Made by a program: the position numbers and the translations under genes. Source: JBCCTX01 sp964468435 (GTDB taxonomy: Bacteria > Bacteroidota > Bacteroidia > J057). Taken from it: a stretch of 64,000 nt of DNA. The DNA lies in NCBI GenBank assembly GCA_964468435.1, contig CAYXVE010000001.1:1-64000 (forward strand), given 5' to 3'. Within the stretch, counting starts at the first letter, position 1, and each line of letters starts with the position of its first letter. Of the stretch, positions 53,083 through 62,017 are shown one piece after another. The notes beneath the pieces were generated by a model. That model searched no databases, was not told the origin of the DNA, and saw only the letters and a program-made list of their open reading frames with translations.

Positions 53083-55107
53083 ATGGACTTAACTCCTCAA
53101 AAACTCGGACTTGTAAAAGATGATCTATGGTTGGAACCTTACGAGCCATATATTCAGGACAGATTTGTAAGATATCTCAAAACATTATATTCCATTGAGG
53201 ACAGGTGGGGTAGTCTTGAGCAATTTGCCCAGGCATATTATGATCTGGGTGTAAATTATGATTCCCGAATGCAGGGTTGGTGGTACCGGGAATGGGCACC
53301 TTCGGCTGAAGCTTTATACCTGACGGGTGATTTTAATAACTGGGAGCGAAAGACTCACCCACTGACAAAGCGTGAGGATGGGGTGTGGGAGATTTTTTTA
53401 CCAGATGAAAGCTATTCGGCGAGCTTTGTCCATGGAAGTTTTTTCAAAGTGCATATAAAAGCTGCCAATGGTGAGATGGATCGCATCCCTGCATATGCCA
53501 AAGCAGTGTATCAGGATCCGGAAACGTATGATTTCAAGGCAAGAGTATGGAAACCTGCTCAGCCCTTTGAGTGGACAGATGATAATTTTCAACCGAATTT
53601 CCTTAAAAATCCCATTATCTACGAAGCGCATACAGGGATGGCTCAGGAAAAAGAAGGTATTGGCACCTACCGGGAGTTTGCTGATAGGATCTTGCCACGC
53701 ATCCATGCACAGGGGTATACCTGTATACAGTTGATGGCTGTGCAGGAACATCCATATTATGGTTCATTTGGCTATCACGTGTCCAATTTTTTTACTCCCT
53801 CGTCAAGATTTGGAACTCCTGAAGATTTGAAATACCTGATTAATAAGGCGCACACTATGGGGATAGGAGTCATCATGGATATCGTTCATTCTCATGTAGT
53901 CAAAAACTTTGCAGAGGGACTCAATCAGTTTGATGGCTCCGACAATCAATATTTCCATCCTGGAGGGAGAGGATATCATACCTCATGGGATTCTAAGTTG
54001 TTTAACTATGGAAAGACCGAGGTTCTTCAATTTTTGTTATCCAATGTAGCTTACTGGCTCCAGGAATTTCATTTTGATGGATTTCGTTTTGATGGAGTAA
54101 CTTCCATGATGTATATGCATCATGGGGATTTTATGACCTTTGATCACTATGACAAATACTTTAAGGATGGAGTCGAATGGGATGCTTTGATTTATTTGCA
54201 GTTGGCCAACGAACTTACCCATAAATTGAGACCACATGCCATAACAATAGCAGAGGATATGAGCGGAATGCCTGGATTGTGCAGAAAAATCATAGAAGGA
54301 GGGATAGGGTTTGACTTCCGGTTGGCAATGGGCATTCCTGACTATTGGATCAAGATGCTTAAGCATAAGAAAGATGAAGAGTGGGATATCCATGAAATGT
54401 GGCATACGATTACCAATCGCAGGTACAAGGAGGGAACTATTGCTTATGCCGAGTCCCACGATCAGGCGCTAGTGGGTGATAAGACACTTGCTTTTTGGCT
54501 GATGGACCAGGAAATGTACTGGCACATGAATGTAGATGATCCCAGTCTGGTTATAGACAGGGGAATCTCGCTTCACAAGATGCTAAGACTTTTTACCGGA
54601 GTTCTGGGAGGGGAGGGATACCTCAATTTTATAGGAAATGAATTTGGGCATCCAGAATGGGTTGACTTTCCCCGGGAGGGCAATAACTGGAGCTATAAAT
54701 ACGCACGCAGGCAGTGGTCATTGGTAGATAATCCTAACCTGAAGTACAAATTTCTGAATGAATTTGACAAGGCGATGGTCCACTTGATTAAGGAATATCA
54801 AATCTTATCTGCATTAGCTGCCAAGCAGGTAAATATGGATGCAGAAAATAAAGTCATCATAGCTGAACGAAACAACCTGATTTTAGTCTTTAATTTTCAT
54901 CCCAGCCGTTCGATACCAGATTACCGTTTCTGGGTTCCAAATCCGGGAAGTTATCGCATCGCATTAAATACTGATGATGCACGGTTTGGCGGACACGACA
55001 GAATAGATCAGAACCTGATCTACTCCACGTCGGAAAATGATAAGTTGAGTATATACCTGACCAATCGTACAGGATTGGTACTGGTAAGGGCCGATAAAGT
55101 CAATTGA
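53083..55107 (+). CDS. glgB: 1,4-alpha-glucan branching enzyme (GH13)
   Basis: The product has 674 residues. An N-terminal CBM48 module (about 60-165, WYREWAPSAEALYLTGDFNNW) precedes the GH13 barrel. The barrel has DIVHSHV, GFRFDGVTSM (nucleophile Asp337), AEDMSGMP (acid/base Glu391) and ESHDQA (Asp460), and an all-beta C-terminal domain follows. The sequence is closer in style to the eukaryote-type GH13_8 enzymes than to E. coli GlgB, as is common in Bacteroidota. It creates alpha-1,6 branches in glycogen. A glycogen-synthase-like glycosyltransferase lies about 7 kb away (61992-63389). A perfect hairpin terminator follows. Confidence 0.96.
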   Translation: MDLTPQKLGLVKDDLWLEPYEPYIQDRFVRYLKTLYSIEDRWGSLEQFAQAYYDLGVNYDSRMQGWWYREWAPSAEALYLTGDFNNWERKTHPLTKREDGVWEIFLPDESYSASFVHGSFFKVHIKAANGEMDRIPAYAKAVYQDPETYDFKARVWKPAQPFEWTDDNFQPNFLKNPIIYEAHTGMAQEKEGIGTYREFADRILPRIHAQGYTCIQLMAVQEHPYYGSFGYHVSNFFTPSSRFGTPEDLKYLINKAHTMGIGVIMDIVHSHVVKNFAEGLNQFDGSDNQYFHPGGRGYHTSWDSKLFNYGKTEVLQFLLSNVAYWLQEFHFDGFRFDGVTSMMYMHHGDFMTFDHYDKYFKDGVEWDALIYLQLANELTHKLRPHAITIAEDMSGMPGLCRKIIEGGIGFDFRLAMGIPDYWIKMLKHKKDEEWDIHEMWHTITNRRYKEGTIAYAESHDQALVGDKTLAFWLMDQEMYWHMNVDDPSLVIDRGISLHKMLRLFTGVLGGEGYLNFIGNEFGHPEWVDFPREGNNWSYKYARRQWSLVDNPNLKYKFLNEFDKAMVHLIKEYQILSALAAKQVNMDAENKVIIAERNNLILVFNFHPSRSIPDYRFWVPNPGSYRIALNTDDARFGGHDRIDQNLIYSTSENDKLSIYLTNRTGLVLVRADKVN

Positions 55108-55131
55108 AAGTGCTTGCTACAGGGAATTAGG

Positions 55132-55175
55132 ATCAAAAAATCAGGCTATCCACACGGATAGCCTGATTTTTTGAT
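55132..55175 (+). terminator. Strong bidirectional terminator after glgB
   Basis: Two 20-nt arms, 55132-55151 and 55156-55175, are perfect complements around the loop ACAC, with an A-run before and a T-run after. It sits between the convergent glgB and DUF3276 genes and should serve both. Confidence 0.93.
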
Positions 55176-55217
55176 ATAAATAAAAAGCTACGATAATAGT
55201 ATAAATTGGAGTTGTTC

Positions 55218-55592
55218 TTATTCATCCCAGGTTGTAGAGAGTTCTTCCGCTTCCATCTCAAAGCTCATGTCATCCGTTTCGATGACCTCATCTGTTTGAC
55301 CATTGTCGGAAAAGTGATCAGCATCTCTGCGATCAAACTCTTCGTAGTCGTAGTCGGGCATCAACTCAGTTTTGACATGATCGATGGTTTGTGTAAGAGT
55401 GTTTAAAAACTTGTTAAAGTCTTCTTTGTACAAAAAGATTTTGTGTTTGTCGTACCCTCTCCCATTGTACTTTCTTTTACTCTCGGTGATTGTAATGTAA
55501 TAATCATTAGACCGGGTAGATCTCACATCAAAGAAGTAAGTTCGTTTACCTGCTCTGATTTTTTCTGAATACACTTCTTCTCTCCCTTGCAT
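55218..55592 (-). CDS. DUF3276 (PUR-domain) nucleic-acid-binding protein
   Basis: A 124-residue protein with the short PUR repeat found throughout Bacteroidota (also called DUF3276): VYSEKIRAGKRTYFFDV, then DYYITITESKR and HKIFLYKEDFNKFLNTL. The C-terminal 45 residues are acidic and look disordered. Relatives of Pur-alpha bind single-stranded DNA or RNA; the bacterial role is not well defined. Cytoplasmic, single gene, facing the strong terminator shared with glgB. Confidence 0.92.
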   Translation of the reverse strand: MQGREEVYSEKIRAGKRTYFFDVRSTRSNDYYITITESKRKYNGRGYDKHKIFLYKEDFNKFLNTLTQTIDHVKTELMPDYDYEEFDRRDADHFSDNGQTDEVIETDDMSFEMEAEELSTTWDE

Positions 55593-55714
55593 AACTACTT
55601 ATTTAGGTGCAAATCAATTTAAAACGTTTGTTAAACTATGTTAACCTGGTCAAAAATATGAATTTATACCTATCCTCACAATAACAATTTCATAGAAATC
55701 GGATTTTTTCCTGC

Positions 55715-56761
55715 TCAGGGGTTTTCGGGAAGGTAAATTCCTGCTTCTTCGAGGCGTCTTTTGGCTCTTTCGCGTTCTTGTTCCTGAGATTTGCGTGTTA
55801 CTTCGTTGTTGTGTTGAGAAGCTATCGTGATATCTCGTTTCCATTCGTAGTACCCACCTCTTTTATAGAAGTTGAGTGCATCATAAGATCCATCAGGTCC
55901 CAGCGACCATCCTCCGAATCTTTGGTCCGAGCCCGATTGTGGAGGGGCAAGATGATCATATACAATCATTTTTTTCTTGAAGAAGTTAAATGGCCCTGTT
56001 TTCACATATCCGTAGTTGAGATTGAAAGGTGCATTATCGGAGTAGCGAAATACTGCGCGAAACTGCGGTACGATGTCAAAATAGAAGATATCAGCACCGA
56101 AATATACCTGGTTCTTGTCATTGGGATCAAGTGTGAGCACTTCGACGAATTTGATATTACTGGATTGGTCAAATCCATTCCAGCCAAGCAGGATATAGGC
56201 ATCCTGACGTATTGTCTTGCCACTTTCCGAATCTGTATACTTGATCGTACGGATAGGGAATTCTTGTTCAAATCTAGGGGGGTAGTATATCCCTCCCAGC
56301 CAATTTTTATGGGAAAGAATCTGATTTTCAACGTCCATGGGAATACTTTGCATTTCGATCAAGGGGATGACTATGTATTCTGTTTGTCCCTGCGCATCGA
56401 TCCATTTGCGTTGGATAAGACCGAAATAATAATGATAAGTCTCGGGAACATGTATACCGGAAGGTTGGTCGATAATTTGCCAGGTAAATATCCGGAAACG
56501 CTTATCTTCTGCATAGATGTGAGATATGCTGGTAAGTGAATCAAAGGGATAATTGAAGCTCGAAGGTTTCCGGAGTGTCTGGATCAGCGCTTGAGTGAAG
56601 CGCTTGTTGATCTGAAGTTTTGCTTCCAGTGATTTATCCGAAAATAATGTTTCAGCTTGTTCCACCAGCTTTCGTTCGACCTCCTGTAGATTCTGTGACT
56701 GGGTAACTAATAAAAGCCCGATCTGGAGAAAAATGACCCAATATAGACTTAGCTTACTCAT
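55715..56761 (-). CDS. Conserved exported Bacteroidota protein, function unknown
   Basis: This 348-residue protein has an N-terminal signal peptide (LYWVIFLQIGLLLVTQSQ). The mature part is mostly beta, with no recognised catalytic motif. Features include YHYYFGLIQRKWIDAQGQ, LGGIYYPPRF, YILLGWNGFDQSSN and PQFRAVFRYSDNA. The LLGWNG segment and the overall pattern recall proteins annotated only as hypothetical in this phylum. The last 40 residues are charged and helical. Periplasmic or outer-membrane associated by inference. Single gene, divergent from the nucleoside transporter. Confidence 0.78.
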   Translation of the reverse strand: MSKLSLYWVIFLQIGLLLVTQSQNLQEVERKLVEQAETLFSDKSLEAKLQINKRFTQALIQTLRKPSSFNYPFDSLTSISHIYAEDKRFRIFTWQIIDQPSGIHVPETYHYYFGLIQRKWIDAQGQTEYIVIPLIEMQSIPMDVENQILSHKNWLGGIYYPPRFEQEFPIRTIKYTDSESGKTIRQDAYILLGWNGFDQSSNIKFVEVLTLDPNDKNQVYFGADIFYFDIVPQFRAVFRYSDNAPFNLNYGYVKTGPFNFFKKKMIVYDHLAPPQSGSDQRFGGWSLGPDGSYDALNFYKRGGYYEWKRDITIASQHNNEVTRKSQEQERERAKRRLEEAGIYLPENP

Positions 56762-56984
56762 AGATATTAAATTATAAATCCTCGTTTATATGCCGTGATA
56801 GGATAAAGTGAATAAAATAACAATTATGCCAAATCCGTTAATAGAAGAATGCAAAAATCACGACATAGATATGTAAATATATTTTCATAATAAGTATCTT
56901 TCCTGTTCTGTTTTATCAGAAATGTATACCCATATAATTAAATATTAGTACTCCCTCTTGTTACCCATTTGAACCAAACCCAAA

Positions 56985-58298
56985 ATGACAGATTTAATCC
57001 ATGATTTTTTTCGTGGCCTGCTAGGTATATCGATTTTAATTGCCTTTTGTTATTTCATGAGTAGCAACCGTCGCAAAATAGATTGGAAATTAGTTGGTAC
57101 AGGTATCGCATTACAGTTTGTTTTGGGCGTATTGGTACTCAAAGTCCCATGGGTCAAGTCCCTTTTTGATGTGGTTAGTGGTTTTTTTGTCAAATTACTC
57201 AGTATAGCAGAGGAGGGGACGCAGTTTATTTTGGGAGAAAAGCTTCTGGACGCAGATAGTTTTGAATATATTTTTGCCTTTAAGGTTCTTCCCACGGTAA
57301 TATTTTTTTCTGCATTAACCTCGCTGCTGTATTATCTGGGCATTTTACAACGCATTGTGTATGGATTTGCCTGGATTATGTCCAGGACGATGCGTTTATC
57401 AGGTGCTGAGAGCATGGCAGCAGCTGGAAATATCTTTATTGGGCAGACAGAAGCCCCCTTATTGGTAAGACCTTATCTAGAAAAAATGACAGATTCAGAA
57501 ATCATGTGTCTGATGGTGGGAGGCTTTGCTACAATTGCCGGGGGAGTATTTGCAGCATATGTAGGCTATCTGGGAGGAACAGATCCCTTGCAGCAGCAGT
57601 ATTTTGCTACGCATCTCCTTACGGCTTCAATTCTTTCTGCCCCGGCAGCGATCGTGGCATCCAAAATGTTGTTGCCAGAGACAGAAGAAATTGATGAAGA
57701 ACTACGGATACCCAAAAACAAGATTGGAGTAAATGTCTTGGATGCCATAGCTAATGGTACGATAGAAGGAACTAAACTTGCGATCAATGTAGGTGTTATG
57801 CTTTTGGTTTTTATTGCCATGATCAGCTTGTTTAATTACTTGTTGAAAGATGTGGTAGGTGCTTTGGGAAATGGATGGATCAACCGGGAAATAATAGACA
57901 TGAGTGAAGGCAAGTATGAAGGGCTTACGTTGCAGTTTGTGTTTGGCGTCTTATTTTCTCCTGTTGCCTGGATTCTGGGCGTATCACATCAGGATATATT
58001 GGTCGTTGGGCAATTACTGGGGGAAAAGACGATCATTAATGAGTTTGTTGCCTATGTATCTTTGGGAAGTGTCAAATCTGAGGGACTGCTCACTGAGGAA
58101 AAGTCCATCATCATTGCCACCTATGCTCTATGCGGTTTTGCCAATTTACCATCTATCGGTATTCAAATTGGGGGCATTGGAGCCTTGGCTCCAAAATTAA
58201 GAACTAAATTGGCCAAGTTGAGCATCCTGGCATTAATCGGCGGAACGGTAGCAGCTTTTTTTACCGCTACCATAGCAGGGATGATCTATCAATGGTAG
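56985..58298 (+). CDS. Concentrative nucleoside transporter (NupC/CNT family)
   Basis: A 437-residue protein with about ten TM helices, the usual CNT size. Diagnostic segments are GNIFIGQTEAPLLVRPYL (the nucleoside-binding GQTEAP loop), GGFATIAGGVFAAYVG and, near the C-terminus, ATYALCGFANLPSIGIQIGG. CNT transporters import nucleosides with sodium or protons across the inner membrane. Together with the deoxynucleoside kinase at 48.7-49.3 kb it points to nucleoside salvage, though the two are far apart. Monocistronic by position. Confidence 0.95.
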   Translation: MTDLIHDFFRGLLGISILIAFCYFMSSNRRKIDWKLVGTGIALQFVLGVLVLKVPWVKSLFDVVSGFFVKLLSIAEEGTQFILGEKLLDADSFEYIFAFKVLPTVIFFSALTSLLYYLGILQRIVYGFAWIMSRTMRLSGAESMAAAGNIFIGQTEAPLLVRPYLEKMTDSEIMCLMVGGFATIAGGVFAAYVGYLGGTDPLQQQYFATHLLTASILSAPAAIVASKMLLPETEEIDEELRIPKNKIGVNVLDAIANGTIEGTKLAINVGVMLLVFIAMISLFNYLLKDVVGALGNGWINREIIDMSEGKYEGLTLQFVFGVLFSPVAWILGVSHQDILVVGQLLGEKTIINEFVAYVSLGSVKSEGLLTEEKSIIIATYALCGFANLPSIGIQIGGIGALAPKLRTKLAKLSILALIGGTVAAFFTATIAGMIYQW

Positions 58299-58349
58299 TG
58301 ATCTCACTCATATCTCAATGAAATCGCCAACTATTTTAGGACGTTACAT

Positions 58350-58379
58350 TTTGCATTTTAGAACTTAGCAGTATCTTTG
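58350..58379 (+). promoter_or_regulatory. Promoter of the fatty acid desaturase gene
   Basis: TTTG at 58350-58353, 18 nt, then TATCTTTG at 58372-58379. Both boxes match the Bacteroidota consensus exactly, which makes this the best promoter seen in the window. It ends 37 nt before the ATG at 58417. Confidence 0.65.
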
Positions 58380-58416
58380 TTGTTGCACTCTCAAAGTAAA
58401 AAAACGCTTGTAGCTT

Positions 58417-59550
58417 ATGTTAGTAAAAACTACAAATGAAAAAAAGGTGCGATTTAAAAGCACCACAGATAAAGATCTGTTTGCCAAAGAACTCAGGATG
58501 CGCGTAGCGCAATATTTTAAGGAAAAGGGTATTTCAAAGTATGGTAATACGGAAATGTACCTCAAGACAGTTATCGCAGTTGTCTCCTGGATAGGTGTGT
58601 ACGCATGGATCATGTCCAACACCTTAAGTCCACTGGGGTTGATCCTGGCGTTTACTTTACTAGGATACGTAAATATATTCATTGCTTTCAACATTGGGCA
58701 CGATGCCTGCCATAACGCCTACTCCTCAAAGATGTGGGTCAACAAAATGATGTCATACTCCATGAATTTCATTGGGGGGAATTCATATCTATTCAGACAA
58801 ATGCACAATGTGCACCACATGTATGTCAATATCCACGGTACAGATGTTACACTTGAAACGCATGGACTGTTTCGTTTTACCCCGGAAGAGCCCTACAAGC
58901 CCATACATCGTTTTCAACACATCTATACACCTATTTTGTACTCCTTTGCAGCTGTACACTGGGCAGTAATAAAAGATTTTAAGTGGTTTTTCAGAGAGTC
59001 TCATATAGGCAACAATAAAAATGTCAAACACCCGGCTAGCGAGTATGCAGCGCTATTTGTTTCCAAACTCGTGTACTTCTCTCTGCATCTTATCCTGCCA
59101 TTAATCTTCTTAAAATATGCATGGTGGCTGGTAATTTTGGGATTCCTTTCCACACACATTCTTCCTGGACTTACCTTTGCTTTGATTTTTCAGGTAACGC
59201 ATGTATATGAAGGGACCCATTATCCTGTCCCTGATGAGGAAGGAAATATTGAGAATAATTATGCTATTCACGTTCTAGAAACCACTGCCGATTTTGCCCG
59301 TCAAAACCGGATAGCTACTTGGTTGATGGGAGGTATCAATATACATGTCATTCACCATATCATGCCAGGTGTTTGTCATGTGCATTATCTTGCGTTAACC
59401 AAAATACTTATTGAGGTCGCGAAAAAACACGGTATTGAGTATCAAGAAAACAAAACGTTTTCGCAGGCCCTAGTCAAACACATTCGGATGCTCAAACTGC
59501 TGAGTAAACCCAATGCAGAAGTCGCTCAGTACCGCGCAGCAACATCCTGA
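58417..59550 (+). CDS. Membrane fatty acid desaturase
   Basis: The 377-residue di-iron membrane enzyme has three histidine boxes: HDACH (His95-His99), HNVHH (His130-His134) and HVIHH (His310-His314). Four or more TM helices are grouped around them. The order and spacing match the acyl-lipid/acyl-CoA front-end-type desaturase family (FA_desaturase, linoleoyl-CoA-desaturase-like). It introduces a double bond into membrane acyl chains, using ferredoxin or cytochrome b5-type electrons. There is no fused cytochrome b5 domain. It has an excellent promoter and is followed by an inverted-repeat element. Regioselectivity cannot be told. Confidence 0.93.
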   Translation: MLVKTTNEKKVRFKSTTDKDLFAKELRMRVAQYFKEKGISKYGNTEMYLKTVIAVVSWIGVYAWIMSNTLSPLGLILAFTLLGYVNIFIAFNIGHDACHNAYSSKMWVNKMMSYSMNFIGGNSYLFRQMHNVHHMYVNIHGTDVTLETHGLFRFTPEEPYKPIHRFQHIYTPILYSFAAVHWAVIKDFKWFFRESHIGNNKNVKHPASEYAALFVSKLVYFSLHLILPLIFLKYAWWLVILGFLSTHILPGLTFALIFQVTHVYEGTHYPVPDEEGNIENNYAIHVLETTADFARQNRIATWLMGGINIHVIHHIMPGVCHVHYLALTKILIEVAKKHGIEYQENKTFSQALVKHIRMLKLLSKPNAEVAQYRAATS

Positions 59551-59577
59551 TCTTTAGCCTGATTCGAAGACAGTAAA

Positions 59578-59710
59578 AAAATACAAAAAGGATGTCTCAT
59601 AGTGAAATTTCCTTTTTTACGCCCCTAGCGTATGGGCATAATTTCGTAACTAGAAATTAAATAGGGTACGTAGTTACCTTGTGAGACATCCTTCTTTTTT
59701 TGTATTTTTG
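59578..59710. mobile_element. Short element with inverted termini, possibly MITE-like
   Basis: GGATGTCTCA (59591-59600) is the exact complement of TGAGACATCC (59682-59691). Pairing extends outward through A-rich and T-rich flanks, with AAAAATACAA on the left and TTGTATTTTT on the right. Between them lie about 80 bp with an inner GTAACTA/TAGTTAC pair (59647-59677). GGxTGTCTCA-like ends occur on some Bacteroidota insertion sequences, so this may be a non-coding remnant. An elaborate terminator is the alternative. No clear target duplication was found. Confidence 0.4.
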
Positions 59711-59725
59711 AAAAAAACAGGATAT

Positions 59726-60220
59726 ATGCCTATTTCTTTTTCTTTATGGTTACAAGTGATGCTTTCCCTCGCAGGTGTGCAGCATCCTTTTTATGTGAGT
59801 GTCTGTCAGATAGATCACAATCCCCAAAATCAATCGCTTGAGATTACCCTCAAGGTATTCACAGATGATCTTGAGGTAACGTTGGAAGAAAAAAAAGATG
59901 AAAAATTGTTTCTGGGCTCTGATCGAGAAACTTCTTTTGCTGATTCCCTGATTATGGAATATCTATATAAGAAATTGCAAATCCGGGTAAATCAACAGCC
60001 TGCCCAGATGAAATATTTGGGCAAGGAGGTAGAAATGCAGGTTACATGGTGCTATGTAGAGATCAAAGGAGTACCCGATGTCCGTAAACTTGAAGTGATC
60101 AACACCATTTTCCTCGAAACCTACGATACTCAGACCAATCTGGTAAATATCAGGGTAGGGGAAAAGAAGAAAAGTATGTTATTGAATCAACGAAAGCAAC
60201 AAGATGTGGTGGATTTTTAG
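59726..60220 (+). CDS. DUF6702 family protein
   Basis: From ATG 59726 the product has 164 residues; a GTG at 59681 would start inside the inverted terminus of the preceding element. A short hydrophobic N-terminus (SFSLWLQVMLSLAGVQ) is followed by the family opening HPFYVSVCQIDHNPQNQSLEI and VFTDDLEVTLEE. This pattern identifies DUF6702, a small exported Bacteroidota protein of unknown role. The gene overlaps the T9SS plug gene downstream by 17 bp, implying coupled translation. A TATTTTTG box at 59703-59710 could be its promoter and coincides with the right flank of the element. Confidence 0.87.
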   Translation: MPISFSLWLQVMLSLAGVQHPFYVSVCQIDHNPQNQSLEITLKVFTDDLEVTLEEKKDEKLFLGSDRETSFADSLIMEYLYKKLQIRVNQQPAQMKYLGKEVEMQVTWCYVEIKGVPDVRKLEVINTIFLETYDTQTNLVNIRVGEKKKSMLLNQRKQQDVVDF

Positions 60221-61517
60221 CATCTCATATATTTGGCTAATTTCAGTTATCAGTATCTCCCTAACTTTTGTGTCAAATAGTATTCATTCTACTGGAAAGA
60301 ATACGCTCCAGAATGATAAATGGGTATACGACAACCGGGTTTACGACGAATACATTTACACGGTACAATTTTACAAAGGTCAGTATGAAAGCTCGTATCC
60401 GGTTTTGTACATGGATCAAAATGAGTCTTTGCGGTTGGAATTCGATGAATTGATGAATGTAGATGAGCGTGCTTCAGATCTCCTAGTGGATATCATTAGT
60501 TGTAACGCAAACTGGGAACCTTCCAGTGTATTGCCGATAGTGTTTTATGAAGGATTTACTCAGGACAGAATACTTGAATTTCAGCGCTCCCGTAACACCA
60601 AGGTCCCTTACATGCATTATTTTTACGAATTTCCACAGCAAGGCGAATTTTTTAAAATGAGTGGGAATTACTTGTTGAAAGTATACCGGGATAATGCAGA
60701 AGAAGAAGTGATTATTACGCGCAGATTTGTTGTGGTAGAACCCAAGGTAGATATTAATCTCAGGTATCTACTTAATCAGGAGCCTGAAAGGCTTGAATTG
60801 AGAGAACTCGGTTTTACTGTAAATACCACAAACCTGGCTGTAAGGAATCCTCAGCTCGATCTCAAAATAGAAATGTTGCAGAACTTCCGCTGGGATAGCC
60901 GGGTTTCTCTGGATCAACCTGTCTTCCTGAACCCCAACACATTTGAATACAAGCTCAATCTGATCCGTGAGTTTCCGGGAGGAAATGAATTTCGCTTTCA
61001 CGATATCCGTTCACTAAGACTTTATTCGGGCTCTGTCCGTGAGATCTTTGAGCGAGATGAAGTGTTTGATGTCGTACTTCAGACTGACAGGCCCAGGCTG
61101 ACCAATGATTTTGGACCCGTGAGAGACCTCAACGGTAGTTTTTATATCGACGTGATGAATTTTCCTCAACCTCAGTTACATGCCGATTATGTATATAACT
61201 TATTTAGTCTGAAAATGCCTGAACTGGATAAGGGAGATGTTTATCTCTTTGGAGCATTTACGGACTGGCACACTTATGACCAATACAAAATGGGATATGA
61301 TGAGGCCTTGAAGCTTTACAAGGCGGAAGTTTTACTGAAACAGGGTTTTTATGATTATCAGTATGTCGTGGTGGAGGATGGAAAAGTAGATGATGCTGTT
61401 TTGGAGGGGAAACACAGGGATACAGAAAATTTTTATTCGATACTGATATACTTTCGTGCTCCTATGGATCGGAGTGACAGGTTGGTTGGTTTCCGCGCTG
61501 TGAATTATATTGAATAA
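60204..61517 (+). CDS. Type IX secretion system plug protein (DUF5103 family)
   Basis: This 437-residue protein has an N-terminal hydrophobic export segment (WIFSISYIWLISVISISLTF). The first domain (about 40-165) includes YDEYIYTVQFYKGQYESSYPV and matches the T9SS_plug_1st/DUF5103 family. A beta-rich second part follows with LSVDQP-like SLDQPVFLNPNTFEYKLNLIREFPGG and a C-terminal GDVYLFGAFTDWHTYDQYKM. Family members block the SprA translocon pore from the periplasmic side until cargo arrives. Here it pairs functionally with the T9SS cargo proteases at 10-15 kb. It overlaps DUF6702 upstream and precedes the methionine-sulfoxide reductase by 11 bp. Confidence 0.88.
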   Translation: MWWIFSISYIWLISVISISLTFVSNSIHSTGKNTLQNDKWVYDNRVYDEYIYTVQFYKGQYESSYPVLYMDQNESLRLEFDELMNVDERASDLLVDIISCNANWEPSSVLPIVFYEGFTQDRILEFQRSRNTKVPYMHYFYEFPQQGEFFKMSGNYLLKVYRDNAEEEVIITRRFVVVEPKVDINLRYLLNQEPERLELRELGFTVNTTNLAVRNPQLDLKIEMLQNFRWDSRVSLDQPVFLNPNTFEYKLNLIREFPGGNEFRFHDIRSLRLYSGSVREIFERDEVFDVVLQTDRPRLTNDFGPVRDLNGSFYIDVMNFPQPQLHADYVYNLFSLKMPELDKGDVYLFGAFTDWHTYDQYKMGYDEALKLYKAEVLLKQGFYDYQYVVVEDGKVDDAVLEGKHRDTENFYSILIYFRAPMDRSDRLVGFRAVNYIE

Positions 61518-61528
61518 CATTTTATCAT

Positions 61529-62017
61529 ATGGCCGAGGAATTACATCTTACGCCAGGGGCTTCCCGGCAGGAACGTTATCGGGAGTTGTTGCCGCAGATA
61601 CAATCTGTTATAGGCGGTGAAACGGATTTAATAGCCAATCTGGCTAATGTGAGTGCTATGTTGAAAGAAGCATTTTCTTTTTTTTGGGTAGGCTTTTACC
61701 GTATGATAGAGGGCGAACTAGTTTTGGGACCCTTTCAGGGACCCCTTGCCTGTACACGCATTCAGATAGGTAAGGGGGTATGTGGCCATGCAGCAGAAAA
61801 GCAACGGACCCTAATCATTCCGGATGTGGATGCTTTTCCGGGACACATTGCCTGTAATAGTGCCTCAAAGTCGGAGATCGTTGTGCCACTTGTCGTAGCA
61901 GGAGAAACGGTGATGGTTCTGGATGTAGATAGCGACAGCTACGATGCGTTTTCTGAAATCGATCAGACCGAGTTAAATCAGATCATGGAATTTATTTGTC
62001 GTCAACACTGGACCTAA
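61529..62017 (+). CDS. msrC: Free methionine-(R)-sulfoxide reductase (GAF domain)
   Basis: A 162-residue single GAF-domain protein. The active-site cysteines are Cys75 (PLACTRI), Cys85 (GVCGHAA) and Cys109 (HIACN). Their spacing of 10 and 24 residues is that of the E. coli enzyme. The phrase LGPFQGPLACTRI...GKGVCG is diagnostic of fRMsr. It reduces free Met-R-sulfoxide in the cytoplasm with thioredoxin. The gene ends with a 26-bp tail-to-tail overlap with the glycosyltransferase gene on the other strand. Confidence 0.93.
   Translation: MAEELHLTPGASRQERYRELLPQIQSVIGGETDLIANLANVSAMLKEAFSFFWVGFYRMIEGELVLGPFQGPLACTRIQIGKGVCGHAAEKQRTLIIPDVDAFPGHIACNSASKSEIVVPLVVAGETVMVLDVDSDSYDAFSEIDQTELNQIMEFICRQHWT

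Noticed and set aside
55778..56539. 253-codon plus-strand frame
   Set aside because: Antisense shadow of the exported 348-residue protein gene, which has a signal peptide and normal codon pattern.
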